From: Desulfosporosinus sp. Sb-LF
Lineage (GTDB): Bacteria > Bacillota > Desulfitobacteriia > Desulfitobacteriales > Desulfitobacteriaceae
Direction: 5' to 3'
NCBI RefSeq assembly: GCF_004766055.1
Contig: NZ_SPQR01000004.1
Span: forward strand, 1 to 64,000
Length of the DNA stretch: 64,000 nucleotides
A program made the translations under genes and the position numbers. Shown here piece after piece: positions 34,939 to 43,968 of this stretch. Below the pieces are notes generated by a model that was given only the letters and a program-made list of their open reading frames with translations, had not been told where the DNA came from and searched no databases. Numbering within the stretch: the first letter of the stretch is position 1; every line of letters starts with the position of its first letter.

Positions 34939-34948
34939 AGGTTTGGCT
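34890..34948. terminator. 26-bp perfect hairpin, terminator
   Basis: Positions 34890-34915 and 34923-34948 are exact inverted repeats (AGCCAAACCTACATAAAGAG then CTGGCA) around a 7-nt loop. It ends the selD/TauE unit and could serve both strands. Confidence 0.65.
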
Positions 34949-35498
34949 AGACTTTTAATAAGCCATTCTAGCTGAAGTGGGATTAACTAGGTAGTGCGGT
35001 CCATCCTTACATTTTCTTACGCCATAGCCATTTAATAATATATTTGCTCAGTGATTATATAAAATATTCATATAAAAGTAGTGCACACTCATTATCATCT
35101 CTTGCTGAAAATACCATGACAAAAATCATTTCTTTAAAATTTTAAGCATAATTAAATTATTACTGCAGATATAGCCCTTTTAATAAGGGCCTTACTATTC
35201 CCCGTTGAGTTGTAAAATGGTGGTGCTGCCACATCGAAATATTCAGCGTCATCACCTTTCAGTGACTTTGCCCTTGACATTTTTATTTTTATTTATATTT
35301 TACTATATGCTAACTTACATTTTTAGTAAACACAAATGGTTAATAAATGAGACGATAATCCTGTAAACTGTGTCCAATGGCCTATGTCCTTAATACAACC
35401 AATAAAATTTAAATGGTTATTGTTTTTTGATTGCTATTCCCTAGTTTGCTTTATTCCCTATTATTAAAATTTTGATTTTATTACAATATGCATAAAAG
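34949..35498. other. no gene; short IS scar
   Basis: Positions 35160-35220 carry a fragment of the DDE-transposase IS C-terminus (AGCCCTTTTAATAAGGGCCT, then GTTGAGTTGTAAAAT, as in the copies at 44870 and 46890). The rest shows no gene. Confidence 0.4.
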
Positions 35499-35537
35499 AA
35501 TCCCTGGAATGCTTAATATATCTGCTTCCAGGGATTT
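35499..35537 (-). terminator. terminator of the Ig-like surface protein gene
   Basis: AATCCCTGGAA/TTCCAGGGATT, an 11-bp perfect stem with a 16-nt loop; on the minus strand it is followed by CTTTTATG. It lies about 70 nt after the stop at 35610. Confidence 0.7.
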
Positions 35538-35609
35538 TAAATGATTTTTTTAAAATTGTCGGTTCTTGAGGGGGGCAAAACTCGAGGGAATCACCCCAGA
35601 TGAGAATAT

Positions 35610-36722
35610 TTATTTGGTTACTAGTACTTTATAAGGAGTACCAGCTATAGTTACATCGACGGTTTTACTTCCAGTATTCCAATTTGGAAGACTAAAATGG
35701 ATTTGCATTGTATCGCCGGTGTTAACTGGATCTCCGATATTGTAAAGAGCATAAACTTCTCCAGTTGCATCGTAACCGTTAAGTTCTGGTGTTCTTCCAT
35801 TGCTGTACGTAGGAATCCAACCGCCTTTAATTATGACAGAAGCTCCATTAATTTCCTTAATAACGATAGGGGTTGGGTCTAAAATAGGTTTAGGTGCAAC
35901 CGCATAACTTACGGTTTTTGAAGCGGTATTTCCTGCGTTATCTGTTGCAATAACTGTAAATGTCTTATCTCCAGGAGTGCTGATATCAATTTGCGAACCC
36001 GTTGGAAGTGTTCCTGAAGAGGTGTCAATACCTGATAAAGCGTCCGTTGCAGTCCAAGTAACTGTAGGTTGCGCATCCCCAACAGTATATGCTGTAGCAA
36101 TTCCGCTTATATCAATAGTCGGGGCTGTCTCATCAACTTTAACTGTAAGAGCATCGCTATAGCCGATATTACCTGCATTATCGGTAGCTGAGCCTTTAAT
36201 ATCGGAGTTGATGCCTTCACTCTTTGTGACAGCATCGTCAGTCTTCGCTATACCTGATAAAGCATCGGTACCATTAAACCTTACGGTAACATCTTTGTTA
36301 TACCATCCATTAGCATTAAGTTGACTAGCACTAATAGGAGTCGCTGTTACAACAGGAGCTGTCAAATCAACCCCTAATTGTTGTGTAGCAACAGCTGAAA
36401 CTACTCCTTCTTGCTTCGCCTGAAGAGAAAACATATGGTCGCCTTCAGTTAGAAGGTATGACGTAGATGTTATTTTAGGGTCATAATCTGACCATACACC
36501 TTTATCTAACTTCCAAGAGGATAGAATGGCAGCAGGGCTACCGGAAGTAGTGGCTGTTTTCCACGAAACAGGTATGGTTTGGCAGTTGGTCCAGCGTTGA
36601 GCCGTAATGCTTACACTTGGCGCGGTCTTTTCCGCAGGTTTTGCTGCCATAACTGATTGAACCATTCCAGTCAATAATAATGTGGTTGATAGGGTTGCTA
36701 CTAACGTTTTCTTTAATTTCAT
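35610..36722 (-). CDS. secreted Ig-like surface protein under c-di-GMP riboswitch control
   Basis: The ATG at 36722 fits the ribosome site AAGAGGTG (36730-36737) better than the GTG at 36731, which lies inside it. The 370-residue protein begins with a signal peptide (MKLKKTLVATLSTTLLLTGM, cleavage after VMA). It then has bacterial Ig-like repeats: TAPVVTATPISASQLNANGW with DALSGIAKTDD, and TAPTIDISG-like ETAPTIDISGIATAY with ATDNAGNTASKTVSYAV, and ends in a strand-rich domain. Similar repeats occur in adhesins and S-layer-associated proteins. No anchor motif is visible. Its transcript carries a c-di-GMP-I riboswitch, a long leader and a hairpin over the ribosome site, so its expression probably follows c-di-GMP, as with other adhesive surface proteins. 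Confidence 0.82.
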   Translation of the reverse strand: MKLKKTLVATLSTTLLLTGMVQSVMAAKPAEKTAPSVSITAQRWTNCQTIPVSWKTATTSGSPAAILSSWKLDKGVWSDYDPKITSTSYLLTEGDHMFSLQAKQEGVVSAVATQQLGVDLTAPVVTATPISASQLNANGWYNKDVTVRFNGTDALSGIAKTDDAVTKSEGINSDIKGSATDNAGNIGYSDALTVKVDETAPTIDISGIATAYTVGDAQPTVTWTATDALSGIDTSSGTLPTGSQIDISTPGDKTFTVIATDNAGNTASKTVSYAVAPKPILDPTPIVIKEINGASVIIKGGWIPTYSNGRTPELNGYDATGEVYALYNIGDPVNTGDTMQIHFSLPNWNTGSKTVDVTIAGTPYKVLVTK

Positions 36723-36728
36723 TCTTTG

Positions 36729-36756
36729 CACCTCTTAAATTTATTTGTTTAAGAGG
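36729..36756 (-). promoter_or_regulatory. hairpin that sequesters the ribosome-binding site
   Basis: On the minus strand CCUCUUAAA (36756-36748) pairs perfectly with UUUAAGAGG (36739-36731) around an 8-nt loop. The second arm is the Shine-Dalgarno sequence AAGAGG(UG), 6 nt before the ATG. In the paired state the site is closed; the upstream leader may control opening. Confidence 0.65.
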
Positions 36757-37110
36757 GTCGGTTACACTAATAGCTCCATGTGGTCTAAGTGTCCACGTAC
36801 AGACCACACTTCTCAGCTCCCCTAATTTACCGAAACCAGTCGGCGTGGAACTACGATTCTTTCGTGTGTCTAAGAGATATTCAGCTTCAAGACTGACTCT
36901 CCCTCCGACTAAGATTGGTAACCCAAGTGATTATTTGCACTTGAGGGCAAGGGTCCTTTCCCTTACCTTTTTGATTGACCATGATTGCCACAGAGTGAAT
37001 CAAAAGGATTCAATTCCTACACCTTCTAAGAGTTCATCTCTCGCCTACTTTTTATCTGGGGTAATCAGCATTAGACGTCTTATCAGCCCCCTTTGTGTTT
37101 GATAATGACA
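36757..37110 (-). ncRNA. unexplained structured leader, candidate regulatory RNA
   Basis: Between the riboswitch terminator and the ribosome-site hairpin lie about 350 nt with no conserved reading frame. Local stems are readable by eye on the minus strand: AAGGG/CCCUU (about 36950-36967), CAAGUG/CACUUG (36926-36945), CCGA/UCGG (36829-36842) and GUGGUCU/AGACCAC (36778-36808). The GC content is higher than in typical spacer here. No known riboswitch class was recognised from the conserved words. It could also be a small mobile intron or insertion; no ends are evident. Confidence 0.4.
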
Positions 37111-37235
37111 AAAAAGCCGGGCTATCTAGTTATAAACTAGGTAACCCGGCTGCCATTCCCCCTTAGCAAGAGATTAGGCCCGTAGCTTTGCGTCCCCATC
37201 TTTCGATGAGTTTGCTAATCATTCTCAGTGTGTGC
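37110..37235 (-). promoter_or_regulatory. c-di-GMP-I (GEMM-I) riboswitch with terminator
   Basis: On the minus strand the sequence has the core words of the class in order: UUAGCAAACUCAUCGAAAGA, UGGGGACGCAAAGCUACGGG, CCUAA and AAUGGCAGCCGGGUUACC. These match the GCAAA, tetraloop CGAAAG, GGGACGCAAAGC, GGCCUAA and CAGCCGGGUUACC positions of GEMM-I. Directly after, GCCGGG (37150-37145) pairs with CCCGGC (37121-37116) through CCUAGUU/AACUAG, followed by a U-run at 37115-37110, a terminator that competes with the last aptamer helix. It would control read-through into the surface-protein gene about 390 nt downstream. Confidence 0.88.
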
Positions 37236-37394
37236 ATTTGTATTTTACTTCAAATAGTCAAAAAAATCCATATAAACCTCTCCTTGTATTGCGACAAATT
37301 TTGCGCTTCTCTAATTCTAAAACCAAAGTTCTAAGAATAACATATGTTCGATATAAACATTTTATAAAGGAGTTAGATAAATTTTGAAAACCCC

Positions 37395-37825
37395 ATGAAA
37401 CATAAAATTGCTCGTATATTCATTGCACTCTTAATAGCTTTAGCGAATGCTCTAGTAATTCTATTCCTGCAACAAGTCCCACAAAAGCAGAGGAATCAAA
37501 ACAGGTCCAAACTACCACAGTTTCGTTCCTGCCGTAAGTCAAGCTCCCACACCAACTTCAGTAGTTACGCCTACCACCGTTACTCAAACGCCATACCAGA
37601 TCCTAAGCCTGCCGTTACCGCTGCCCCTACAGTCACGCCCCATGTTGTGAATTCGTCTCCCCCCAAACAAACTCTTCAAACTTTGACGGTATACATAACT
37701 AAAACTGGCAAAAAGTATTATCGAGATGGATGTCAGTACTTATCAAAGAGTAAAATCTCATTAGTCTATCGGATGCAGAAAGTTAAGGATACGGGCCATG
37801 TAGTATCTGTAATCCTCCGAAGTAA
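37395..37825 (+). pseudogene. secreted protein with a small C-terminal cysteine module, frameshifted
   Basis: It begins with a signal anchor (MKHKIARIFIALLIALANAL). The middle changes frame at least twice within a Pro/Thr-rich linker (AVSQAPTPTSVVTPTTVTQT in one frame, then TAAPTVTPHV). The C-terminal part reads TLTVYITKTGKKYYRDGCQY, then LSKSKISL, and in another frame SLSDAES-stop-GYGPCSICNPPK. The 'KYH-GC-YL-KSKI-L--A-GY-PC--C-PP' module is common at the ends of secreted nucleases and cell-wall proteins. Two frame changes and a TAA make it dead. It is divergent from the riboswitch. Confidence 0.6.
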
Positions 37826-38067
37826 AGAGACTGGAATTGGTCGATAGCTCTTGGCCAAAATGATAATGGCTAATTTATTTTGTTAGCCTATCCAGAAAAA
37901 CAAACCAGTTTTCCAAGACAGCCACCCCGGCGGGTTATCGCAAATTACTATAATACCAGTGAATTTAATGGGTTGAATGTTGCCAGAGGCTTAAGCGCTG
38001 GTGGTTACGCAGCAAATAAGCCTTTAATGAAGGAAGGTGGTGCATTCCATTTATGTAGCCAAAGTGA

Positions 38068-38349
38068 TCATTGAAAGCATAATGGATATTTGTCCTTCAA
38101 GGTTCTAGTAATATCAAAAGCTATTTGCCTAACACTTGCAAGTACAACTCCTTTTACAGGCTTATACTCGTGGAAAACATTCAATGAATTATTTCTTGAG
38201 AGATTGACATATGCTTCATCTAAGGTAGGGTCTACATGAGCACCACCATCTTGATCGGCTAGAGATAATATCAGTGTTCTTCTATTAAACTTTATATTTC
38301 CATCAGATAAAACATTCATTCCTCCCACCATTCTGAGAAAAGAATCCAA
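38068..38349 (-). pseudogene. C-terminal fragment of an unrecognised protein
   Basis: A 93-codon frame, FLRMVGGMNVLSDGNIKFNR, then LILSLADQDGGAHVDPTLDE and AYVNLSRNNSLNVFHEYKPV. The tone is of a real protein, but I do not know the family. It directly adjoins transposase remnants upstream, so it is likely truncated at its 5' end. Confidence 0.35.
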
Positions 38350-38380
38350 GGATTCATTTTCCTTAATTCCTCACCATTAT

Positions 38381-38916
38381 CTAATGGGGCAACATATTCT
38401 GTTCTTCCACACAACCGATGAAGGTTAATCCGACTTCATATTTTTTACCCATGAAACTAATGCAGCCGAATTTGTCCACTTGGTGTGACTCACAATGGAG
38501 GAAAGCATTCTTTAGTACCTCCAGGTCCGCAAAACGAAGAGCCTGATTGCCACTGCGAAAGGCTGTTTCCGAATTCATTTTGTTTTCGAAGGCTGAGTGG
38601 AGCTTGTTTTGGTAGCATTCGGTAAGTCATACTTAAAAAAGTTCGTTGAGATGGTTTAGCGTTTTTGGTTTTTCCAGCGAGGCTTTACTTATGAAAGCAT
38701 CAACCACTCGGTTAAAACGCTCAATCTTTCCAGTGGCCCGGGGGAATACGGTTTAGCATAAAGAAGCCGAATACCTAATTCTGAGCAGGTTCGCGCCATC
38801 CAGTGGGTACGATATTGTTTGCCATTGTCGAAGTATACCGATTCCGGCAAACCGAACTTCTGGATGGCAACCCGGAAACAATCTTCGACGATGACCTGAT
38901 CGAGCGTTGGACTCAT
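38381..38916 (-). mobile_element. remnant of an integrase-type (rve/Mu-like) transposase
   Basis: Pieces in two frames: DQVIVEDCFRVAIQKFGLPE, then SVYFDNGKQYRTHWMARTCS and ELGIRLLYAKPYSP (the DDE/rve core with the D-N-G motif), and EVLKNAFLHCESHQVDKFGC then ISFMGKKYEVGLTFIGCV (Mu-like C-terminal beta barrel). Frame changes and missing N- and C-termini make it inactive. It overlaps no other gene. Confidence 0.65.
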
Positions 38917-38929
38917 TATTCTTTATCAT

Positions 38930-39110
38930 GAAATTTAGTTCATTAAGGCTTTTAAGAAAACCAAAAAGCACAGTCAGAATTACTTGCCCTGTGCTATGCG
39001 TTGGGTTTACTCTTTCGTCGGAGAGTTTATTCAAACCACGTTCTATGTGGTAAACATTCTTCATATACCTGACCAATTCTATAAGTAGTTATTTCTCATA
39101 GTTATTTCTC
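38930..39110 (-). mobile_element. DDE-transposase IS, N-terminal fragment
   Basis: The minus strand reads MVRYMKNVYHIERGLNKLSD, then ERVNPTHSTGQVILTVLFGF and LNELNFMIKNNE, the N-terminus of the same IS family as the copies at 46712-47741 and 50826-51487. It is cut by the rve-type remnant at about 38930. Confidence 0.6.
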
Positions 39111-39423
39111 ATAGGAATTTTCTTTTCACGCTTAAATCGCCAAGCAAAGTTGTGCTTACGATAACTATATTCCGGTTTGATGGCGAAACATGTCGATAAA
39201 GTGAATTAGGGACAAAAAACACCCCCACACTTCATGAGTATAGGGGAGAACCCTGTTTACAAATATAATTGACAGTTTGCCACAGTAATGATTTCAGATT
39301 CACCCCACCCAAAACATCCCTTAACTTGCCGCAGTTCTTCTTTGCCAAGATAGTACTTCTAATACGGGTTGGAGGCGAGGTGTTCATTAGGCCCGTAGCC
39401 TACATATGGGCATCATAAATTCC
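39111..39423. other. no gene seen
   Basis: A broken minus-strand frame reads CFAIKPEYSYRKHNFAWRFK, then REKKIPMRN near 39110-39195, possibly transposase-derived. Nothing else was recognised. Confidence 0.3.
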
Positions 39424-39987
39424 TTACCCTATTTCATTGCCAATAGAAAATGCCTTGGCAATTTGTTTCCCAATAACATAGTAATTTCTACTGTCGGGGG
39501 CAAATATTAAAGGTTGTATTTGTTCTATAATCGGCTGATCTTCTTGTATGGTATCATCAATTTTAACATCCATAACCTCTCCGATAAACTGGGTGTGTAG
39601 GCCAATTTCAATAACCTGTATAATTTTACACTCTAAATTAACTGGAAATTCTCTAATATATGGGGCATCAACAGTATCACTTTTTACCGGTGTAAGACCA
39701 GTCTTAGCAAATTTATCTTCCATTTTTCCAGATACTATTCCAAAATAGTCGGCTTCTCTAACATAGTTTTCTGAAGGAATATTTATTGTGAAAGCCTTTT
39801 TGTCCATAAGGTTACCATACGTATAAGTGGCTTTGCGTAATGAAATCGCTACACAAGGCGGAGATGAGCAGCAAATACCTCCCCATGCAGCAGTCATGGC
39901 ATTTGGATTGCCTTCATTATCATAGGTACATATAACCAAAACCGGTGTAGGGTAAACCAAAGTTTTGGCGCCCAAACTTTTCTTCAT
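39424..39987 (-). CDS. flavin reductase-like FMN-binding protein
   Basis: The 187-residue protein has the flavin-reductase split barrel: [20 protein letters not shown], then [20 protein letters not shown] and [20 protein letters not shown] with [15 protein letters not shown]. Members bind FMN and serve as NAD(P)H:flavin reductases or as redox partners in anaerobes. AGAGGTG lies before the ATG. No operon partner is seen. Confidence 0.85.
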   Translation of the reverse strand: MKKSLGAKTLVYPTPVLVICTYDNEGNPNAMTAAWGGICCSSPPCVAISLRKATYTYGNLMDKKAFTINIPSENYVREADYFGIVSGKMEDKFAKTGLTPVKSDTVDAPYIREFPVNLECKIIQVIEIGLHTQFIGEVMDVKIDDTIQEDQPIIEQIQPLIFAPDSRNYYVIGKQIAKAFSIGNEIG

Positions 39988-40469
39988 ATTTTCACCTCTT
40001 AAATTATTGACCTAGTCTTCCTCCAGGTTTTCTTCGTTAATCGCAACAAAAATAACTAATTTTATTAGGCAATCGTTTAAACTTTATCCACATTATCCCC
40101 AAAATACACACTGATTGATATGTTATGTTCGTTCATAGCAATACAGTTCGGAGAACGGCCACCCCGGCTTAGGCTACGCCATGGACTGGATGTCTTTTTA
40201 TCTAAATGTAGAGAAACTAGTAACAAAAATATACAAAAACGAACTATGTAGTAGAAATACTGGTAACCAAAATATATGCAAATGAACATGTTACGGCAGA
40301 CAACAAGTCGGACGCAGGAATTTCACCACCAGCCGCCTATAGAACAGTGAATAGACCTTTCGATATAAGCGTCGTTGTCCCCCTAATTCATACGTACCCG
40401 AGATTTTCCTCGGCTTTTACCGTGACATTCAACACCGCAGCCTTTCGGACTGAAACAGCTTACGGCTGT
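39988..40469. other. no gene; insert that cuts garR
   Basis: From 40470 downwards the minus strand departs from the garR coding sequence into GC-richer, apparently structured DNA (CAGCCGTAAGCTG and GCCGAGGAAAATCTCGG hairpins near 40405-40470). It might be the 5' part of a group II-type intron or another insertion; no known end was recognised. A 70-codon minus frame (40077-40289) is judged non-coding. Confidence 0.3.
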
Positions 40470-40517
40470 TTATGGTTTTCCCATGATTCCTAAGCCAATA
40501 AATCCTATTTTACTCAA
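40470..40517 (-). pseudogene. garR: first codons of a GarR-type 2-hydroxy-3-oxopropionate reductase
   Basis: After the hyi gene the minus strand reads LSKIGFIGLGIMGKP from a TTG at 40517 and then meets TAA. 'KIGFIGLGIMGKPMA' is the NAD-binding start of tartronate semialdehyde reductases, which are often encoded right after hydroxypyruvate isomerase. Only 15 codons remain; an insert cuts the gene at GGGAAAACC. Confidence 0.6.
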
Positions 40518-40551
40518 GATTATCACACCGTTTCGTTAAGGTCCTAAAAAG

Positions 40552-41346
40552 TTACTCAAAATCTTTAATCCATTCTAAAGAAGCAACTGTGCTTGGATCT
40601 GGAACATATTCCATGGCAACGGCATTAGAGTACCCAACCTCTTTTAAAGCTGCGAAAAAGGACTTGTAGTCGATCGACCCTGAGCCTGGTTGATGTCGAC
40701 CCGGGTTATCTGCGATTTGAATGTGAGCAATCTTAGGCAAAGCTTCGTGGAGAACGTTTAGGATATCCTCGCCTTCACGAGCTGCATGGTAAACATCATA
40801 TTGCAGATAAACATTTTCGTGATTGACTTCAGCGATTAGCTTAAGTACATCATCGGTCGTATTGAGAAAGAAACTAGGGTTATCTAGGTGATTTAGTGGT
40901 TCAAGAAGAAGCCGGATTCCCTCAGGTTGAAGTTGCTCAGCAGCATAGCGAATATTTTGAATTAAAGTCGACCATTGTTCCTCCCGTGGAATCTCAGGTA
41001 AAACCTTACCTACGAGAGAATTGACTTGCTTCACCTTAAACTTGCGAGCGGCCTCAATTGCTTGAGCTACTCCTGCACGAAACTCGTCCTTACGACGGGG
41101 GTCAACAGCAATTCCACGTTCTCCGTTGTCCCAATCCCCAGCCGGCAAATTGAAGAGTATGAATTCTAAGTCGTAAGTCTTGAGCTGAAACTCAATTTCG
41201 TCAAGGTTATAGTCATAAGGAAACATAAATTCGACACGTTTAAGCCCTGCTTTTTTTACCTCAGCAAAACGTTCCATGAACGGTTTTTCTAGAAAAAGAA
41301 AGGACAAATTCGCAACCAGTTTTTCTTTTTCGATTAGCATACCCAT
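40552..41346 (-). CDS. hyi: hydroxypyruvate isomerase-like sugar isomerase (AP endonuclease 2 fold)
   Basis: GGGGGAAA precedes the ATG at 41346. The 264-residue TIM-barrel protein has the Hyi features: NLSFLFLEKPFMERFAEVKK, then FILFNLPAGDWDNGERGIAV (the 'N-P-GDW--GERG' signature), LLLEPLNHLDNPSFFLNTTD and HIQIADNPGRHQPGSGSIDY, with Glu and His metal ligands. It converts hydroxypyruvate and tartronate semialdehyde in glyoxylate metabolism. The next gene, garR, would use the product but is broken, so the pathway is incomplete here. Confidence 0.88.
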   Translation of the reverse strand: MGMLIEKEKLVANLSFLFLEKPFMERFAEVKKAGLKRVEFMFPYDYNLDEIEFQLKTYDLEFILFNLPAGDWDNGERGIAVDPRRKDEFRAGVAQAIEAARKFKVKQVNSLVGKVLPEIPREEQWSTLIQNIRYAAEQLQPEGIRLLLEPLNHLDNPSFFLNTTDDVLKLIAEVNHENVYLQYDVYHAAREGEDILNVLHEALPKIAHIQIADNPGRHQPGSGSIDYKSFFAALKEVGYSNAVAMEYVPDPSTVASLEWIKDFE

Positions 41347-41401
41347 TTTCCCCCAATCAAAAATTACGCAAGTTCGAGAATACCCGTTATCGTTCTATCC
41401 G

Positions 41402-42030
41402 CAGCACTTTAGCCTTTGTATGATTAGCCACTTATCGTTAAATTCAATTACTTAGTGAATTATCCTCCCATTTGCCTGATTTTCCGTAAAAAAGCGTGCA
41501 CCTCCTCTACTCCAATCTCCTTATTAAGTTGTCTGGTCTCTATGCGCTACTAAAAACCAATTCGGCTATATACTTTAGCAGATATGGTCCTTTCAATAAA
41601 AGCCTTACGATTTCTCGTTGATTAGTAAAACGTTTTTTCAATCGTCAAACTAAAAGTAATTGCATGATATTCGATGCAATAAATATCAAATAAAGCACAG
41701 CTTCGACTGCTTTCCCTCCATGCACAAAGCAATGCTCTAAGCCACATTCGCGTTTCAAGTAGTTGAAATTGAGTTCTCAATATCCCAGCGTGCTCTTATT
41801 ACTTTAAATAATGTTTTCAGCGCCATATCCGTGCAAATCGTTACAATCATAATCTGTGTGCGCTGCTTGTTCTTATGCTTAATTGCAAACTATACAAAAC
41901 TCAACGGTTGCTCCACGTTGTCCATTGTGAACGTTGACTGGTAAACTTCTACTTTCTCAAATCCTTTTTCATCTACCCAAACCTCAACAGCCTCGGTCTT
42001 ATCGGCCGTCTTTTTTGCGTATAGCATCTG
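41402..42030 (-). mobile_element. degenerate DDE-transposase IS, copy C
   Basis: It starts CAGCACTTTAGCCTTTGTAT at 41402. It has the transposase C-terminus in several frames, corresponding to KAVEAVLYLIFIASNI, WDIENSIFN and the LLLKGLY end, with many stops. The N-terminal half is replaced near 42030 by the yjbQ fragment. Confidence 0.65.
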
Positions 42031-42054
42031 CAACTGCATTCTACTATTCTACCA

Positions 42055-42290
42055 TTATTCGCCAATAATCTTGATCAATACACGTTTACGGCGACCACCA
42101 TCAAATTCGCCGTAAAAAGTCTGTTCCCAAGGTCCGAAGTCCAATTTTCCTTGCGTAATCGCTACAACCACTTCCCTGCCCATAACTGAACGTTTCAGAT
42201 GAGCGTCAGCATTGTCTTTGTAATCGTTGTGTCGGTAGCGATCGTATGGCTTCTCTGGTGCAAATCCTTCCAGACATGTGCTCTTCGAGC
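42055..42290 (-). pseudogene. yjbQ: YjbQ (UPF0047) C-terminal part
   Basis: The minus strand reads [20 protein letters not shown], then [20 protein letters not shown] and [20 protein letters not shown], the conserved C-terminal half of YjbQ proteins, including the N-DAH and G-W metal-site region. The N-terminal half is absent or scrambled. YjbQ has been linked to thiamin phosphate synthesis in some bacteria. Confidence 0.7.
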
Positions 42291-42556
42291 ACGTTCTTGG
42301 CACAAGCCCTCCCAGCAGGTTATGGTAGGGGTGGAATTTAGAGAGCTTTTAGGATTGAATAATAAGCCTACCTCTTGCATGTCTGAACGTCCCTGTGGTC
42401 GCTACTAAATCTTTTTTCAGTTAAAACTAGACTTATCCAAGTAGAAAACAACAATTATGTGATGAAATTAACTATTCCAGTTAACCCTGTAACCAAGCTT
42501 GGGTCAAGGTGTATTTCCGATACTACGATACCCACGACACAAGAAACCCTCCATGG
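42291..42556. other. no gene seen
   Basis: A 61-codon minus frame begins [20 protein letters not shown] but is not recognised and probably spurious. The stretch separates the yjbQ fragment from the alcohol dehydrogenase gene. Confidence 0.3.
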
Positions 42557-43681
42557 TTATTTTGTAAATGACAGTGCAAACATCGTGATTATATCTTCTT
42601 CTGTCGGTTTGACCACACAATTGGCAATGTTTTTAGTTTGGATGGCCATCTTGCTATATTGCCTAATTTCTTCGGAACTAATTTCTTCTTTTTCGCCCAA
42701 AAGTTTGTTCAGTAATTCTTGGAATTGCTCTGCTTCTGAAAAGTTCATCGTTTCTAATATCCTTCCAGCTAAATCTGGCTGTACTTTTTCCACAAGTTTC
42801 AGGTACTCGCCCAAGAGAAGCCCGTTGGCGCGGCCATGTTCAATATTCTTAAAGTAAGTAAGGGAATACCCCATCGAGTGTACTGCCGTTGTTCCGGTTT
42901 GGGCAATAACCATTCCTGCCAAGAAGGAGGCCTGCAACAATTGCTCCCTTTGCTTCATGTTAAAGACAACCTTAGACCCTGATTTTAAAGCCTGCAGCAT
43001 GTCGGGCACACAGTTTATGATCATCTGGATACTGGTAACCGCCAAAGCATCGGAAACAATTGATGCTCTTGCGGACAACATGCCTTCCACGGCATGGGAT
43101 AAGGCGTCAATCGTGGTATATATTGTGGTAATTATCCCCAAATGCTCCGTATATTTGGCATCCAGGAAAGCGATAGTTGGAAACAATAAATCAGAGGCAA
43201 TACTTGTTTTAGTCTGGGCCTTATTATTGGTTAAAATTGAATACTGCGTCACTTCTGACCCTGTCCCTGCCGTAGTTGGGACAAAGGCCATGGGCAACAC
43301 CTTTTTTTCATAATTTCCTGAAAATAAGCTCCCCTCCATAATATCTTGGGAAGCCAGTAAGGCAATGGCTTTACCAGCATCCATTGGTGAGCCCCCACCA
43401 ATGGCGATAATGAAATCCGCTCTATTTTCCTTGGCAAATGTGGCACCTTCGTAGACACAGGCGATGGTCGGATTGCTCATAACCTTATCAAATACCAGAT
43501 AGGGGATACCTACAGATTCTAAGGCGGTTCTAACGTCTTTTTCCGCACCGTTTCTTTTCGCCGATTGGGCTCCGGTCACGATCAACGCTTTCTTCCCAAG
43601 GGTTATGAATAATTCGCTGTTCATGGCGATGCAGTCATTCCCCATGATGACCCTGGTTGGCATATAATATTTGTTCATCAT
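42557..43681 (-). CDS. iron-containing alcohol dehydrogenase
   Basis: The 374-residue group III dehydrogenase has the NAD-binding segment DFIIAIGGGSPMDAGKAIAL near residue 90, the GTGSEVTQYSILTN signature near 145 and metal-binding histidines in TIDALSHAVEGM (near 198) and HSMGYSLTYFKNIEHGRANG (near 275). It oxidises or reduces small alcohols and aldehydes with NAD(P). The ATG at 43681 follows AAGGAGGAAA. It is intact, unlike the related gene at 16575-17724. Confidence 0.9.
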   Translation of the reverse strand: MMNKYYMPTRVIMGNDCIAMNSELFITLGKKALIVTGAQSAKRNGAEKDVRTALESVGIPYLVFDKVMSNPTIACVYEGATFAKENRADFIIAIGGGSPMDAGKAIALLASQDIMEGSLFSGNYEKKVLPMAFVPTTAGTGSEVTQYSILTNNKAQTKTSIASDLLFPTIAFLDAKYTEHLGIITTIYTTIDALSHAVEGMLSARASIVSDALAVTSIQMIINCVPDMLQALKSGSKVVFNMKQREQLLQASFLAGMVIAQTGTTAVHSMGYSLTYFKNIEHGRANGLLLGEYLKLVEKVQPDLAGRILETMNFSEAEQFQELLNKLLGEKEEISSEEIRQYSKMAIQTKNIANCVVKPTEEDIITMFALSFTK

Positions 43682-43968
43682 GTTTCCTCCTTATTAAACC
43701 TATCGTTGTAAGATCTGAATACCTCTCACCAGTCACTTCGCCTATATCCCCCCAGTTTCGTAGACTTTACTCCGGCGGGATTTGGCGGGAGTAGAAATGT
43801 GTCGAGGTGGAAGGATTGAGTTTTGATACGATATCTTTTATCGTCGATGGAAGGATACCCGTCATTCTCTTGCGGCCTCACGTCCACAAGACGACTAAGA
43901 AAGTTGAACGCTCCTCCTGGTTACCCAGTTGGCAAACACTATCCTTGAGCTGATTCATCTTTAGAAAG
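43682..43968. other. no gene seen
   Basis: No recognisable frame in either direction; the stretch should hold the promoter of the alcohol dehydrogenase gene. Confidence 0.3.

Noticed and set aside
36680-37102. 140-codon plus-strand frame over the structured leader
   Set aside because: It runs antisense to the leader and the start of the surface-protein gene, has no ribosome site, and its codons show no protein-like pattern. The region is better explained as RNA structure.
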